A program made the position numbers and the translations under genes. The notes below the pieces were generated by a model. It had not been told where the DNA came from and did not search any database. It saw only the letters and a program-made list of their open reading frames with translations. Positions 1-9,661 of a DNA stretch of 64,000 nucleotides are shown one piece after another; position 1 is the first letter of the stretch; each line of letters opens with the position of its first letter. Source of the DNA: Pseudomonas subflava (lineage in GTDB: Bacteria; Pseudomonadota; Gammaproteobacteria; Pseudomonadales; Pseudomonadaceae); assembly GCF_023823685.1 (NCBI RefSeq), contig NZ_JAMXBF010000007.1, positions 124,001 to 188,000 of the forward strand, read 5' to 3'.

Positions 1-1011
1 GCCGACGCAGCCGGCCAGCACCAGCGGTACCAGCAGCAGCGCGTGCCACAGCTCGGCGCGTTTGACCGCCGCCAAGTAGCCCAGGGCCATGGCGTTGATC
101 GCCACGAACTGGATGAAGGCGTATCCCTTCAGGCCGGCCGGGTAGGCACAGTCGAACCGGTCCGCGCCCATCTTCGGCCAGGTGCGCCCGGCCACGTCCG
201 CCGGACGCCAGCCGGTGGGCATCCACCACAGGCGCAGCTTGTCCCACCAGGAGCGGGTCGCCACGGCATCCGCCCACAGCAGGCGCCACCAGGAAAACTG
301 CAGGCGGATCGGGTCGAAGGTGCGTACCGGCGTGGTCACGCCGTAGCGCACCGGCTCGTCCTCGTCGGCGAAGGTGCCGAACAGGCGGTCCCAGATGATG
401 AAGACGCCGCCGTGGTTCTTGTCGATGTAGCGGTCGTTCTGGCCGTGATGCACGCGGTGGTTGCTCGGCGTGACCATGAACCATTCGAGGAAGCCCAGGC
501 GGCCGATGTGCTGCGAATGAATCCAGAACTGATACACCAGCTGCGCGCCGAGCAGGATGAGGAACAGCGGCAACGGCAGGCCCAGCAGCGCCAGCGGCAG
601 GTAGAACGGCCAGTCGAAGCCGGTCTGGAAGGCGCCCTTGCGCAGCGCGGTGGACAGGTTGAAGTCCTCGCTGGAGTGGTGCGGCTGGTGTGCGCCCCAC
701 AGCAGGTTGTAGCGATGCAGGCTGCGGTGCGCCCAGTAGAAGCAGAAGTCCACGGCGACGAAGCCGAGCAGCCAGGTCCAGGGCGAAGTCGGGTCGAGGG
801 TCCACAGCCGCGCATGCTCGTACAGCCAGGCATAGGGGATGACCAGCAGCAGGCGCAGCGGGCCTTCGAGCAACACCCGCAGCACGGCGGTGTTGATGCT
901 CGTAGCGGCGTCGGCTAGGCGATAGGTGTGGCGACCGCTCCAGCGCTCGTAGGCGAGCTCCAGCAGCATCAGCAGGATGTACAGCGGCACGGCCATCACT
1001 ACGACGTTCAT
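1..1011 (-). CDS. Sterol desaturase / fatty acid hydroxylase family membrane protein (partial)
   Basis: The gene runs off the left edge; 337 codons are visible from an ATG at 1009-1011. It is an integral membrane protein of the fatty acid hydroxylase superfamily, di-iron enzymes that hydroxylate or desaturate lipids. The family's histidine boxes are visible: HRSLH at residues 95-99, HQPHH at 108-112, and a later NHRVHHG box. Hydrophobic segments flank them, beginning at the N-terminus. The substrate cannot be told from sequence. It is divergent from the AsmA-like gene, with about 280 bp between them. Family assignment is firm, function general only. Confidence 0.88.
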   Translation of the reverse strand, partial: MNVVVMAVPLYILLMLLELAYERWSGRHTYRLADAATSINTAVLRVLLEGPLRLLLVIPYAWLYEHARLWTLDPTSPWTWLLGFVAVDFCFYWAHRSLHRYNLLWGAHQPHHSSEDFNLSTALRKGAFQTGFDWPFYLPLALLGLPLPLFLILLGAQLVYQFWIHSQHIGRLGFLEWFMVTPSNHRVHHGQNDRYIDKNHGGVFIIWDRLFGTFADEDEPVRYGVTTPVRTFDPIRLQFSWWRLLWADAVATRSWWDKLRLWWMPTGWRPADVAGRTWPKMGADRFDCAYPAGLKGYAFIQFVAINAMALGYLAAVKRAELWHALLLVPLVLAGCVG

Positions 1012-1294
1012 CGCGACCTCACAGGCGGCTCTTCATTATTGTCATGTCGGCAGCCTACCCTCGCGGCAGCGGCGATGAACGGGCCTGCGCCGCCAAATCG
1101 TCTTTCCGTGCACGCCACCGGATGCCGGCCGTCTGGGAACCGGCCACCGACTTCGCCATCCAAACCCCAGCCACATCACGACCCGCACGGCATCGCGCCG
1201 CGGGCCGGGCCATCGCCGAGCGGGTCGCCGCCTCGCTCCGACGCGGCGTTATACTCCCGCCTCTCCGTAGAAGACTCTCCACAAGGACTGGTCC

Positions 1295-3517
1295 ATGAAA
1301 GCCTTTGGCAAAATCCTGGGTCTGGTAGTACTTGGCCTGCTGTTGATCGTCGTAGGCCTCGGCTTCGCCCTGACCCATCTTTTCGATCCCAACGACTACA
1401 AGGACGAGATCCAGCAACTGGCCCGCGACAAGGCCAACCTCGAGCTGCAGCTCAAGGGTGACATCGGCTGGAGCCTGTTCCCCTGGCTCGGCCTGGAGCT
1501 GACCGAGGCCACCCTGGCCAGCGCCGAATCCCCGGAAAAACCCTTCGCCAACGTGCGCCTGCTCGGCCTGTCGGTGCGCGTGCTGCCGCTGCTGTACAAG
1601 GAAGTGCAGATGAGCGACATCCGTGTCGACGGTCTCGACCTGACCCTGCAGCGCGACGAAAAGGGCCGCGGCAACTGGGAAGGCGTGGGCCAGCCGGCCG
1701 AGCCGGCAGCGAGCCAACCGGCGGCTCCGGCCTCCGAGCAGCAAGACGCGCCGACCGCCCAGACCACCGACGAGAGCGGCAAGCCGGTGAAGCTGGACAT
1801 CGACAGCCTGACCATCAGCAATTCGCGCGTGGACTATCACGACGCGCAGAGCGGCAAGCAGTACAGCGCCGAGGGCATCGAGCTCAGCACCGGCGCCATC
1901 CGCGAAGGCAGCGATATCCCGGTCAAGCTGCTGGCGTTCCTCGGCACCAACCAGCCGGTGCTGCGCGCCAAGACCGAGCTGCAGGGCCTGCTGCGCTTCG
2001 ACCGCGCGCTCAAGCGCTACCAGCTGCTCGACCTCAAGCTGGCCGGCGAGGCCTCCGGTGAGCCGCTCAACGGCAAGACACTGACCTTCGCCAGCCAGGG
2101 CCAGCTGTTGCTCGACCAGTCCGCCCAGGTCGCCGAATGGACCGGCATCAAGCTCTCCGCCAACCAGCTGCGCGCCCTCGGCGAACTGAAGCTGCGCGAC
2201 CTGGACAAGACCGCCCAGCTCGAAGGAAACCTGTCCCTGGCCCAGTTCAACCTGCGCGAATTTCTCGATGGCCTGGGCTTCGCCCTGCCGGCCATGAGCG
2301 ACAAAAGCACGCTGGAACGCTTCGAGATGTCCGCCCGCCTGGCCGGCACGCCGAACAGCGTCACCCTCAGCGACCTCGCCCTGAAGCTGGACGACAGCAC
2401 CTTCAGCGGCACCCTGGCGGTCAGCGACTTCGCCAAGCAGGCCCTGCGCGCGCAACTCAAGGGCGACAAGCTCGACCTCGACCGTTATCTGCCGCCGCAG
2501 AACCAGGAAGACGGCGCCAGCGCGGCGCGCAAGAGCGAGGTCAAGCAGGTCACCGCGGCAGCCGGCGCGAGCGGCACCACGCCGCTGCCCAGCGCACCGA
2601 CCCAACAGGCCTGGAGCAGCGAGCCGCTGCTGCCGCTGGAAACCCTGCGCAAGCTGGATATCGAGGCCGGCATCGGCCTTGGCGAGCTGACCCTGAGCAA
2701 GCTGCCGATCGAGGACGCACGCATCGCGCTGACCGCCAAGGGCGGCCTGATCGACCTCAAGGAGCTGCGCGGCGGCCTGCACGGTGGCGAGTTCGCCGTG
2801 CGCTCGCGGCTCGACGCGCGCCCGGCCGTGCCGGTGCTGACCGCCAACAAGCAGCTCAAGCGCATCCCGGTCGAGAAGCTGATCGAGGCCCGTGGCGAGA
2901 AGGCGCCGGTGCGCGGCGAGCTCGACCTCAGCGCCGACGTGCGCACCCAGGGCAACAGCGAAAAGGCCTGGATCGACGCGCTGAACGGCACCGCCAGCTT
3001 CAGCCTGAGCGACGGCGTGCTGGTCGACGCCAACCTGGAACAGCAGCTGTGCCAGGGCATCGCCACCCTCAACCGCAAGTCGCTGTCCGGCGAGCCGCGC
3101 GGCAAGGACACGCCCTTCGAGGAGCTGCACGGCAGCCTGAAGTTCACCAACGGCGTGGCCAGTAACCCCGACCTCAAGGCGCGCATCCCCGGCCTGACGG
3201 TGAACGGCAACGGCGACCTCGACCTGCGTGTGCTGGGCATGGACTACCGCGTCGGCATCGTCATCGAAGGCGACAAGGGCGCCATGCCGGACCCGGCCTG
3301 CCAGGTCAACGAGCGCTATGTCGGCCTGGAATGGCCGCTGCGCTGCCGCGGCCCGCTGGAGCTGGGCGCCAAGGCCTGCCGCCTGGACAAGGACGGCCTC
3401 GGCAAGATCGCCGCCAAGCTGGCCGGCGACAAGCTCAACGAGAAGCTGGAAGAGAAGCTCGGCGACAAGGTCAGCCCGGAACTCAAGGACGCACTGAAGG
3501 GCCTGTTCAACCGATGA
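1295..3517 (+). CDS. AsmA family protein
   Basis: A 740-residue protein with one N-terminal membrane anchor (about residues 7-27, followed by the typical [10 protein letters not shown] stretch) and a long periplasmic part. This matches the AsmA family of bridge-like proteins linked to outer-membrane lipid and protein homeostasis. A low-complexity Ala/Pro/Gln stretch lies near residues 130-150 and another near 410-440. The start is set by ACAAGGA at 1281-1287. The stop overlaps the mutY start (ATGA), so the two genes are probably translationally coupled. The same pairing of an AsmA gene with mutY is known from P. aeruginosa. Confidence 0.9.
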   Translation: MKAFGKILGLVVLGLLLIVVGLGFALTHLFDPNDYKDEIQQLARDKANLELQLKGDIGWSLFPWLGLELTEATLASAESPEKPFANVRLLGLSVRVLPLLYKEVQMSDIRVDGLDLTLQRDEKGRGNWEGVGQPAEPAASQPAAPASEQQDAPTAQTTDESGKPVKLDIDSLTISNSRVDYHDAQSGKQYSAEGIELSTGAIREGSDIPVKLLAFLGTNQPVLRAKTELQGLLRFDRALKRYQLLDLKLAGEASGEPLNGKTLTFASQGQLLLDQSAQVAEWTGIKLSANQLRALGELKLRDLDKTAQLEGNLSLAQFNLREFLDGLGFALPAMSDKSTLERFEMSARLAGTPNSVTLSDLALKLDDSTFSGTLAVSDFAKQALRAQLKGDKLDLDRYLPPQNQEDGASAARKSEVKQVTAAAGASGTTPLPSAPTQQAWSSEPLLPLETLRKLDIEAGIGLGELTLSKLPIEDARIALTAKGGLIDLKELRGGLHGGEFAVRSRLDARPAVPVLTANKQLKRIPVEKLIEARGEKAPVRGELDLSADVRTQGNSEKAWIDALNGTASFSLSDGVLVDANLEQQLCQGIATLNRKSLSGEPRGKDTPFEELHGSLKFTNGVASNPDLKARIPGLTVNGNGDLDLRVLGMDYRVGIVIEGDKGAMPDPACQVNERYVGLEWPLRCRGPLELGAKACRLDKDGLGKIAAKLAGDKLNEKLEEKLGDKVSPELKDALKGLFNR

Positions 3518-4581
3518 GCCCCGAGCAGTTCAATGGCGCCGTGCTGGCCTGGTATGACATCCACGGCCGCAAGGACCTGCCCTGGCAACAGGGCATCACC
3601 CCGTACCGGGTGTGGGTCTCCGAAATCATGTTGCAGCAGACCCAGGTCGGCACCGTGCTCGGCTACTTCGACCGCTTCATGGAAGCGCTGCCGACCGTCC
3701 AGGCCCTGGCCGAGGCGCCCGAGGACGAGGTGCTGCACCTGTGGACCGGCCTCGGCTACTACACCCGCGCACGCAACCTGCACAAGGCGGCGAAGCTGGT
3801 CGTGGAGCGGCATGGCGGCGAGTTCCCGCGCTCGGTCGAGCAGCTCGCCGAGCTGCCCGGCATCGGCCGCTCCACCGCCGGCGCCATCGCCAGTCTGAGC
3901 ATGGGCCTGCGCGCACCGATCCTCGACGGCAACGTCAAACGCGTGCTGGCCCGCTACAAGGCCCAGCACGGTTACCCGGGCGAGCCCAAGGTGGCGGACC
4001 AGCTGTGGCAGCTGGCGGAACAGCTGACCCCGCACGCGCGAGTGAACCACTACACCCAGGCGATGATGGACCTGGGCGCCACCCTGTGCACCCGCAGCAA
4101 GCCGAGCTGCCTGCTGTGCCCGGTGCGCGACGGCTGCCGCGCGCACCTGCTCGGCAGCGAGACCGACTTTCCCGAGCCCAAGCCGCGCAAGGCGCTGCCG
4201 CAGAAGCGCACGCTGATGCCGCTGCTGGCCAACCGCGAAGGCGCCATCCTGCTCTACCGCCGCCCCTCCAGCGGCCTGTGGGGCGGCCTGTGGAGCCTGC
4301 CGGAGCTGGACGACATCGGCGCCCTCGACCCGCTGGCCAGCCAGCACGCCTTGCGCGTGGGCGAGCGCCGCGAACTGGCCGGGCTGACCCATACTTTCAG
4401 TCACTTCCAGTTGGCCATCGAGCCCTGGCTGGTGCGCGTCGAGCAGGCCAGCCCCGCCGTGGCCGAGGGCGACTGGCTCTGGTATAACCTCGCCAGCCCG
4501 CCGCGCCTGGGCCTGGCCGCACCGGTGAAGAAGCTGCTCAAGCGCGCCGCGGAAGCATTGAATGCAGGAGAAGACTCATGA
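3514..4581 (+). CDS. mutY: A/G-specific adenine DNA glycosylase MutY
   Basis: Removes adenine mispaired with 8-oxoguanine in base-excision repair. The 355-residue product has the helix-hairpin-helix LPGIGR at 114-119, catalytic Asp138 in ILDGN, and the four cysteines of the [4Fe-4S] cluster at 192, 199, 202 and 208, the same numbers as in E. coli MutY. The C-terminal NUDIX-like 8-oxoG recognition domain is present. The ATG at 3514 overlaps the AsmA stop. The reading frame stays open further upstream inside asmA, but conserved MutY sequence begins here. The gene ends in an ATGA overlap with yggX. Confidence 0.97.
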   Translation: MSPEQFNGAVLAWYDIHGRKDLPWQQGITPYRVWVSEIMLQQTQVGTVLGYFDRFMEALPTVQALAEAPEDEVLHLWTGLGYYTRARNLHKAAKLVVERHGGEFPRSVEQLAELPGIGRSTAGAIASLSMGLRAPILDGNVKRVLARYKAQHGYPGEPKVADQLWQLAEQLTPHARVNHYTQAMMDLGATLCTRSKPSCLLCPVRDGCRAHLLGSETDFPEPKPRKALPQKRTLMPLLANREGAILLYRRPSSGLWGGLWSLPELDDIGALDPLASQHALRVGERRELAGLTHTFSHFQLAIEPWLVRVEQASPAVAEGDWLWYNLASPPRLGLAAPVKKLLKRAAEALNAGEDS

Positions 4582-4850
4582 GCCGCACCATCCACTGCCG
4601 CAAGTTCAACGAGGACCTGCCGGGCCTCGACCGCCCGCCCTACCCCGGCGCCAAGGGCCAGGACATCTACGACAACGTGTCGAAGAAGGCCTGGGACGAG
4701 TGGCAGGCGCACCAGACCATGCTGATCAACGAGCGCCGGCTGAACATGATGAACGCCGAGGACCGCAAGTTCCTCCAGGCCGAGATGGACAAGTTCCTCT
4801 CCGGCGAGGACTACGCCAAGGCCGACGGCTATGTGCCGCCGAGCGCCTGA
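4578..4850 (+). CDS. yggX: YggX family Fe(II)-trafficking / oxidative damage protection protein
   Basis: A 90-residue protein beginning [10 protein letters not shown], with the conserved Cys7 and the [11 protein letters not shown] segment of the YggX family. These proteins are thought to limit oxidative damage to iron-sulfur clusters and may move iron. The gene overlaps the end of mutY by 4 bp, and mutY-yggX is a conserved pair. MutY carries an iron-sulfur cluster, so the link to oxidative stress makes sense. Full length. Confidence 0.96.
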   Translation: MSRTIHCRKFNEDLPGLDRPPYPGAKGQDIYDNVSKKAWDEWQAHQTMLINERRLNMMNAEDRKFLQAEMDKFLSGEDYAKADGYVPPSA

Positions 4851-4919
4851 GGCGGTCGCGGGCGGAGCGGCGAATTTCGTAACCGCCCGTCCGCACTGCA
4901 ATTTTTTTCCTGGGCGCGC

Positions 4920-4948
4920 TTGACACTGCAAATCCAAATCCGTTTAAT
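4920..4948 (+). promoter_or_regulatory. Sigma-70 promoter of tRNA-Phe
   Basis: TTGACA at 4920-4925 and TTTAAT at 4943-4948 are separated by exactly 17 bp and end 11 bp before the tRNA. This is a near-consensus housekeeping promoter placed as expected for a stable RNA gene. Confidence 0.8.
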
Positions 4949-4959
4949 GGCGCCCCGTT

Positions 4960-5035
4960 GCCCAGGTAGCTCAGTCGGTAGAGCAGGGGATTGAAAATCC
5001 CCGTGTCGGCGGTTCGATTCCGTCCCTGGGCACCA
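4960..5035 (+). tRNA. tRNA-Phe (GAA)
   Basis: A 76-nt tRNA with an encoded CCA end. The acceptor stem GCCCAGG pairs with CCTGGGC, the D-arm contains AGCTCAGTCGG and the T-arm contains GGTTCGATTCC. The anticodon loop TTGAAAA places GAA at 4993-4995 (tRNA position 34-36). A strong promoter lies upstream and a terminator directly downstream, so it is a single-gene unit. Confidence 0.98.
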
Positions 5036-5046
5036 CTAATACCGAG

Positions 5047-5078
5047 AACCCCGAGAGAAGCGATTCCTCGGGGTTTTT
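5047..5078 (+). terminator. Rho-independent terminator after tRNA-Phe
   Basis: AACCCCGAG (5047-5055) pairs with CTCGGGGTT (5067-5075) and is followed by a run of five T. Confidence 0.9.
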
Positions 5079-5126
5079 GCTATCTGCGACGCAGGAACGC
5101 GTCGCGCTTCGGCGAGTGGAGCCCAG

Positions 5127-5777
5127 ATGGAATTCATCCAGCTTGTCATCGACTTCATCCTGCACATCGACCGCCACCTGGCGGAGCTGACCGCCGCCTA
5201 CGGGCCGTGGATCTACGCCATCCTGTTCCTGATCATCTTCTGCGAGACCGGCCTGGTGGTGACGCCCTTCCTGCCCGGCGACTCGCTGCTGTTCGTCGCT
5301 GGCGCCATCGCCACCCAGGACGCGATGAACGTGCACATCATGGTCGTGCTGCTGATCATCGCCGCGATCCTCGGCGACGCGGTGAACTACAGCATCGGCC
5401 GCTTCTTCGGCACCAGGCTGTTCGCCAACCCGGACTCGAAGATCTTCCGTCGCCGCTACCTGGAAGTGACCGAGGCCTTCTACGCCAAGCACGGCGGCAA
5501 GACCATCATCCTCGCCCGCTTCGTGCCCATCGTGCGCACCTTCGCCCCCTTCGTCGCCGGCATGGGCCACATGCCCTACCGCCGCTTCGCCCTCTACAAC
5601 GTGATCGGCGCCGTCACCTGGGTGACCCTGTTCAGCTACGCCGGCTACTTCTTCGGCAACCTGCCGGTGGTGCAGAGCAACCTGCACTACCTGATCGTGG
5701 CGATCATCTTCGTCTCGATCCTGCCGGGGGTGATCGAGATCATCCGTCATCGCCGGGCCGCCGCGCGCTCGCAGTAA
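5127..5777 (+). CDS. DedA family membrane protein
   Basis: A 216-residue polytopic protein of the DedA (SNARE-associated/VTT) family, implicated in phospholipid scrambling or flipping and in membrane energetics. Conserved features are the acidic residue and glycines in [16 protein letters not shown] (around residues 40-55) and the [15 protein letters not shown] segment. Four or five hydrophobic segments can be seen. The ATG at 5127 follows a GTGGAG Shine-Dalgarno. It appears monocistronic, after the tRNA terminator. Which lipid it moves is not shown by the sequence. Confidence 0.92.
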   Translation: MEFIQLVIDFILHIDRHLAELTAAYGPWIYAILFLIIFCETGLVVTPFLPGDSLLFVAGAIATQDAMNVHIMVVLLIIAAILGDAVNYSIGRFFGTRLFANPDSKIFRRRYLEVTEAFYAKHGGKTIILARFVPIVRTFAPFVAGMGHMPYRRFALYNVIGAVTWVTLFSYAGYFFGNLPVVQSNLHYLIVAIIFVSILPGVIEIIRHRRAAARSQ

Positions 5778-5883
5778 GCCGGCCGGCACGACGGACGCAC
5801 CGCCCGTCATCTGGTGGCCCCACGCCACCAGTGCAATACTCTCCGCCAGCGTCGTGTCGGCGCGCCGCCGAGGGTAATCAGTG

Positions 5884-7833
5884 ATGACAGCCAGCTTTAC
5901 GGTGGGACACAGCCCACGCTTCGCCGAGTCCGGCCTCTACGCCCGGCTCGTCCAGGCCGGTGTGGACCTGCGCAGCCTGACCCGCGCCGATGAAGCGCAG
6001 CCCGGCGCCTTGGAAGTGCTGCTGCTCGATGCCGAACTGTTGAGCGCCAGTCCGCTGGAAGACTGGCAGGCCTGCGGCGCCAGCCTGGTCGCCTTCGAGG
6101 CACCCGCGGGCGTACTGCCCCTGCCGGCCGCCGCCAGCGAGGACGAACTGATCGCCCTGCTCGGCTTCGCCGCCGAGCAATTCCGTCTCAGGCAGAAGAC
6201 CGATCAGCTGGCCGCCGCCCTGCACAGCAAGGACGGCGACCTGCAGAAGCTGGTCGACGTCGGCCTGGCGCTGTCCGCCGAGAAGGACCTGGAACGGCTG
6301 CTGAGCAAGATCCTCACCGAGGGCCGACGCCTGTCCAACAGCGACGCCGCCTCGCTGTTTCTGGTGGACAACAAGGGCGAGCAGCCGCAGCTGCTGTTCA
6401 AGCTGACCCAGAACGCCTCGATACCGACACGTTTCCAGGAACAGCGCATGCCGCTGACCGAGGCGTCGATCGCCGGCTACGTGGCGCTGACCAGCACCGA
6501 GCTGAACATCGCCGACGCCTACGCCATTCCCGCCGAGGCGCCCTACCGTTTCAACCGCTCGTTCGACCTGCAGGTGGGCTACCGCACTCTGTCACTGCTG
6601 GCCATCCCCATGCTCAACCACCGCCATGAGGTGGTCGGTGTGCTGGAGTTCATCAATTGCCAGAGCGCCGGCGGCGAACCGATCGCCTTCGACGAGGTGA
6701 TGGCCGCCTCGCTGCGCGCGCTGGCCAGCCAGGCCGCGGTGGCCATCGAGAACCGCCAGTTGCTGGACGACATCAGCCAGCTGTTCGACGGCTTCGTGCA
6801 GGCCTCGGTGTTCGCCATCGAGCAGCGCGACCCGACCTCCGCCGGTCATTCGTTCCGCGTCGCCGACCTATGCATCGCCCTGGCCCGCCAGCTGCCGATG
6901 GCGCCCACGGCCCATTTGCGCAACCAGGCGCTGGGCGACGAGGGCATGCGCGAGCTGCGCTACGCCGCCCTGCTGCACGACTTCGGCAAGGTCGGCGTAC
7001 GCGAGCACGTGCTGACCAAGGCCAAGAAGCTGCCGGAGCCGGTGGTCGACAACCTGCGCTACCGCGTGGCGCTGGCCAAGGAAAGCCTGCAGAACCAGAC
7101 CCTGCGGCGCATGCTGCAGGCCTACCGGCAGTACGGCGCACTGGACGAGCAGTTGCGCCTGCAGTGGGAGACCGAGCTGGCCATCGAGTGCGAGCGGCTG
7201 GACCAGTACCTGCGCGATATCCTCAAGGCCAACGAGCCGAGCGTGCTGACCGAGGGCGACTTCCATCACCTGCAGGAGATCCAGGGCCACGTGGTGAAGA
7301 GCCACGACGACAGCCTGATCGGCCTGCTCTCGGAGAGCGAGTTCTGCGCCCTGGCCATCCGCCGCGGCAGCCTGACCCAGGAGGAGCGCGCGGAGATCGA
7401 GCGCCACGTGGTGCACACGCGCGACTTCCTCAAGCTGATTCCCTGGACCCCGGCCCTGCAGGGCATTCCCGAGATCGCCGCGGCGCACCACGAAAAGCTC
7501 GACGGCAGCGGCTATCCCAAGGGCCTGGCCGGCGAGCAGATCCCGTGCGGCTCGCGGATCATGACCATCTGCGACATCTACGACGCGCTGACCGCCTCGG
7601 ACCGCCCGTACAAACCTGCGGTGCCGGTGGAGCAGGCGCTGGACATCCTCCAGGCGGAAGTGAAGAACGGCCTGCTGGACGGCGACCTGGTCAAGGTCTT
7701 CATCGATTCGCGCTGCTACCTCAACCCGGCCCAGAGCGTGGCGCTCCCCGCCCCCACAATCACACCGACCGGCGCGCCGGCATATGCCCACCACGTCTGC
7801 GACTACGAGCACTGCGACCAGCATCCGCATTGA
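5884..7833 (+). CDS. GAF / HD-GYP domain cyclic-di-GMP phosphodiesterase
   Basis: A 649-residue protein with three parts. Residues 1-100 resemble a degenerate response-regulator receiver (LEVLLLD then a glycine-rich end) without a clear phospho-acceptor set. A GAF domain covers about 115-295. An HD-GYP domain covers about 305-620, with HDFGK at 365-369 and HHEKLDGSGYP at 535-545, so both halves of the metal site and the GYP signature are intact. HD-GYP proteins hydrolyse cyclic di-GMP. The ATG at 5884 is chosen over a GTG three bases earlier; GAGGG at 5870-5874 serves either. No membrane segment is seen, so it should be cytoplasmic. The input ligand is unknown. Confidence 0.9.
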   Translation: MTASFTVGHSPRFAESGLYARLVQAGVDLRSLTRADEAQPGALEVLLLDAELLSASPLEDWQACGASLVAFEAPAGVLPLPAAASEDELIALLGFAAEQFRLRQKTDQLAAALHSKDGDLQKLVDVGLALSAEKDLERLLSKILTEGRRLSNSDAASLFLVDNKGEQPQLLFKLTQNASIPTRFQEQRMPLTEASIAGYVALTSTELNIADAYAIPAEAPYRFNRSFDLQVGYRTLSLLAIPMLNHRHEVVGVLEFINCQSAGGEPIAFDEVMAASLRALASQAAVAIENRQLLDDISQLFDGFVQASVFAIEQRDPTSAGHSFRVADLCIALARQLPMAPTAHLRNQALGDEGMRELRYAALLHDFGKVGVREHVLTKAKKLPEPVVDNLRYRVALAKESLQNQTLRRMLQAYRQYGALDEQLRLQWETELAIECERLDQYLRDILKANEPSVLTEGDFHHLQEIQGHVVKSHDDSLIGLLSESEFCALAIRRGSLTQEERAEIERHVVHTRDFLKLIPWTPALQGIPEIAAAHHEKLDGSGYPKGLAGEQIPCGSRIMTICDIYDALTASDRPYKPAVPVEQALDILQAEVKNGLLDGDLVKVFIDSRCYLNPAQSVALPAPTITPTGAPAYAHHVCDYEHCDQHPH

Positions 7834-7871
7834 GCATGGCAGCACGCCGGTGGCCTCGCCGAGAACAACCT

Positions 7872-8220
7872 GTAGGGCGGCCTCGCCGCACAGCGGCATC
7901 CCGCCAATACGCGGCGCCGATAGCACGCCCCTCGGGGCGAGTGCTCCCTCCGTTGTCCGGTGCAGACACTGCGCCAACCCCACCACACCGAGAAGCGGCC
8001 ATCCCGTAGGGCGGCCTCGCCGCACAGCGGCAGCCCGCCAATACGCGGCGCCGATAGCACGCCCGTCGGGGCGAGTGCTCCCTCCGTTGTCCGGTGCCGA
8101 CACCGCGCCAACACCACCACACCGAGAAACGGCCCCTCCCGTAGGGCGGCCTCGCCGCGTAGCGGCAGCCCGCCGAAGGGCCGGTGGTGCACTAGCCGAG
8201 CGGGACGAGCCCTCCCTGCC
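7872..8220. repeat. Tandem 134-135 bp repeats, about 2.5 copies
   Basis: Units start at 7872, 8006 and 8141, each with GTAGGGCGGCCTCGCCGC. The first two are full length and nearly identical; they share a second block containing GCACGCCC(C/G)TCGGGGCGAG and a third ending in CACCACACCGAGAA. The third copy diverges after about 35 bp and fades near 8220. Each unit holds inverted segments (GGGCGGCCTCGCCG against CGGCAGCCCGCC) that could fold. This fills the 416-bp gap between the HD-GYP and M48 genes, which converge here. Open frames across it are repetitive and not convincing as genes. Confidence 0.85.
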
Positions 8221-8249
8221 AGCTCAGATCTGCGAACCCAATGCCCGCA

Positions 8250-9146
8250 TCACTTGGCCGAAAGCACCTTCCGGTAGCGCTGGTCCAGCGTCTGCTGACT
8301 GCCGCTGGCGGCCGTCTTGTCCAGGTACTGGTAGGTGGGCTCCAGGCGGGTCAGGCGATCGCCGATGTTCGGGTGCACCTTGAGGAAGGTCACCAGGGTC
8401 GCATCGTCCTGCTTCATGGTCCCCAACCCCTGCAGCACATTGGCCAGGCCGTAAGGGTCGTAGCCGGCGCGGGCGGCGATGACCGCGCCCATCTCGTCCG
8501 CCTCGTACTCGTCGCCACGATCCAGGCCGCGGGTATAAAGGTTGGTCACCAGCTGGTCGAACTGCTGGGTAGACGGCGGAGCGCCGGTCGCGCCGCCCGA
8601 GTTGGCCTGGCTCGCCTGCAGGGCGAACTGCGACAGATTGCTCAACAGGCCCGCCCCCGCCTTCTGCTTGATCGCCGCCAGGTGATGCTTCTGCACCACG
8701 TGCGCCACCTCGTGGGCCAGCACGCCGGCCAGCTCGGCCTCGCTGCCCATCTGCGCCAGCATGCCGCGGGTGATGAACACGTAGCCGCCGGGCGCGGCGT
8801 AGGCGCCGACCACGCTGCTGTCGAGCACGCCGAAGCGCCACGGCAGGTCGGGCCGCTCGCTGTTCAACGCGACCCAGCGGCCGACCTGGTTGACGTACGC
8901 CTGCACGCCGGCGTCGTCCAGCAGCGGTGCCTGCTTGAGTAGCAGCTCGGCGGTGCTGGCGCCAATCAGCAGTTCCTCGTCCTGGCTCTTCTCGCCCATT
9001 TCGCTGAAGTTGCGGCTGGCGCTGGCCAGCGGCGTGAGGTCGACGCCCTGGATCTGCACGCCCTCGAGGGCCTGCAGGTTCTGGCAGGCGGGCAGCACGG
9101 CGCAGATGGCGGCGAGCAGGGCGGTACGGCAAAGAATCTTGTGCAT
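8250..9146 (-). CDS. M48 family zinc metalloprotease, putative lipoprotein
   Basis: A 298-residue secreted peptidase. It starts with a short basic region and hydrophobic core, then LPAC with Cys21 as a likely lipobox, so it is probably anchored to a membrane on the periplasmic side. The zinc motif HEVAH is at 145-149 and the third ligand lies in DEYEADEMG downstream. This is the layout of M48 proteases such as BepA/LoiP, which work in outer-membrane protein quality control. It is the third gene of an operon with the CHASE2 cyclase and SH3 genes, 14 bp after the latter. Pro at lipobox position -2 is slightly unusual. Substrate unknown. Confidence 0.9.
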   Translation of the reverse strand: MHKILCRTALLAAICAVLPACQNLQALEGVQIQGVDLTPLASASRNFSEMGEKSQDEELLIGASTAELLLKQAPLLDDAGVQAYVNQVGRWVALNSERPDLPWRFGVLDSSVVGAYAAPGGYVFITRGMLAQMGSEAELAGVLAHEVAHVVQKHHLAAIKQKAGAGLLSNLSQFALQASQANSGGATGAPPSTQQFDQLVTNLYTRGLDRGDEYEADEMGAVIAARAGYDPYGLANVLQGLGTMKQDDATLVTFLKVHPNIGDRLTRLEPTYQYLDKTAASGSQQTLDQRYRKVLSAK

Positions 9147-9160
9147 GGCTCGGCTCCGGC

Positions 9161-9661
9161 TCACTGGGGATAGGCGATGGACTGGCTGCGCAGGCCGCCC
9201 TGCTGGGCGAACGCGCGGGCGTTGCCCGGCGTAACGGCGTAGCGGTCGAGCTGCTGCAGGGACAGGCTGCCGGAGCCGCCGCCACCGCCGACCTGATCGT
9301 CGCTGATGCCGCGCACGCCGGTGGCCACGCCGCTGGCCGGTTCCACCGCGGTGCTGCTCTCCAGCAGCGCGCCGATGTTGCCGCCCTTGGCGCCGGCAGA
9401 CTTGTCGAAGCGCACCGCCAGCAGCGCCACCCAGCCCTGCTGGCCGGCGGCAGTCTGCACCTGGTACCAGCCGCCCTGGCGCTTGTGGATGTCCAGGCGC
9501 GTCTGTGCCGGCAACTGCTGCAGCACGGCGGCGCCGGCACCGGCACTCTCGCGCAGGGCGGTGGTCTCGACGGTGATGCCGCTGCGCACATCGGCCAGCG
9601 CCATGGCGCTGCCCAGCCAACCCGCCAGCATCAGCAGGACAGCGGAGAGGGTACTTCTCAT
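9161..9661 (-). CDS. Secreted SH3-domain protein
   Basis: A 166-residue protein with an N-terminal signal peptide (MRSTLSAVLLMLAGW, likely cut after AMALA) and one bacterial SH3-like domain at about 25-90. That domain contains the usual TALRESAGAGAAVLQQL and GGWYQVQ elements. A glycine-rich linker (GGGGGSGS) and a tail of unknown role follow. Such domains often bind peptidoglycan. Its start overlaps the stop of the upstream cyclase gene by 4 bp, so the two are probably co-translated, and the M48 protease follows closely. It may be a periplasmic partner of the cyclase's sensor domain, which is inference from gene order only. Confidence 0.85.
   Translation of the reverse strand: MRSTLSAVLLMLAGWLGSAMALADVRSGITVETTALRESAGAGAAVLQQLPAQTRLDIHKRQGGWYQVQTAAGQQGWVALLAVRFDKSAGAKGGNIGALLESSTAVEPASGVATGVRGISDDQVGGGGGSGSLSLQQLDRYAVTPGNARAFAQQGGLRSQSIAYPQ

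Noticed and set aside
1055..3130. Long minus-strand frame of 691 codons opposite the AsmA gene
   Set aside because: High-GC shadow frame; composition is Leu/Ala/Gly/Gln-rich with no domains, and the plus strand codes for a conserved protein.
4971..5828. Minus-strand frame of 285 codons over tRNA-Phe and dedA
   Set aside because: Its end reads PRDGIEPPTRGFSIPCSTD, the antisense of tRNA-Phe; the rest is antisense to the clear DedA gene.
7760..8192. Overlapping minus-strand frames with repeated peptide blocks over the 134-bp repeats
   Set aside because: The repeated peptide only mirrors the DNA repeat, no ribosome binding site is convincing, and unit length does not keep the frame.
7872..8220. 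CRISPR array
   Set aside because: Units are 134-135 bp, adjacent and nearly identical throughout, with no short-repeat/unique-spacer pattern and no cas genes.
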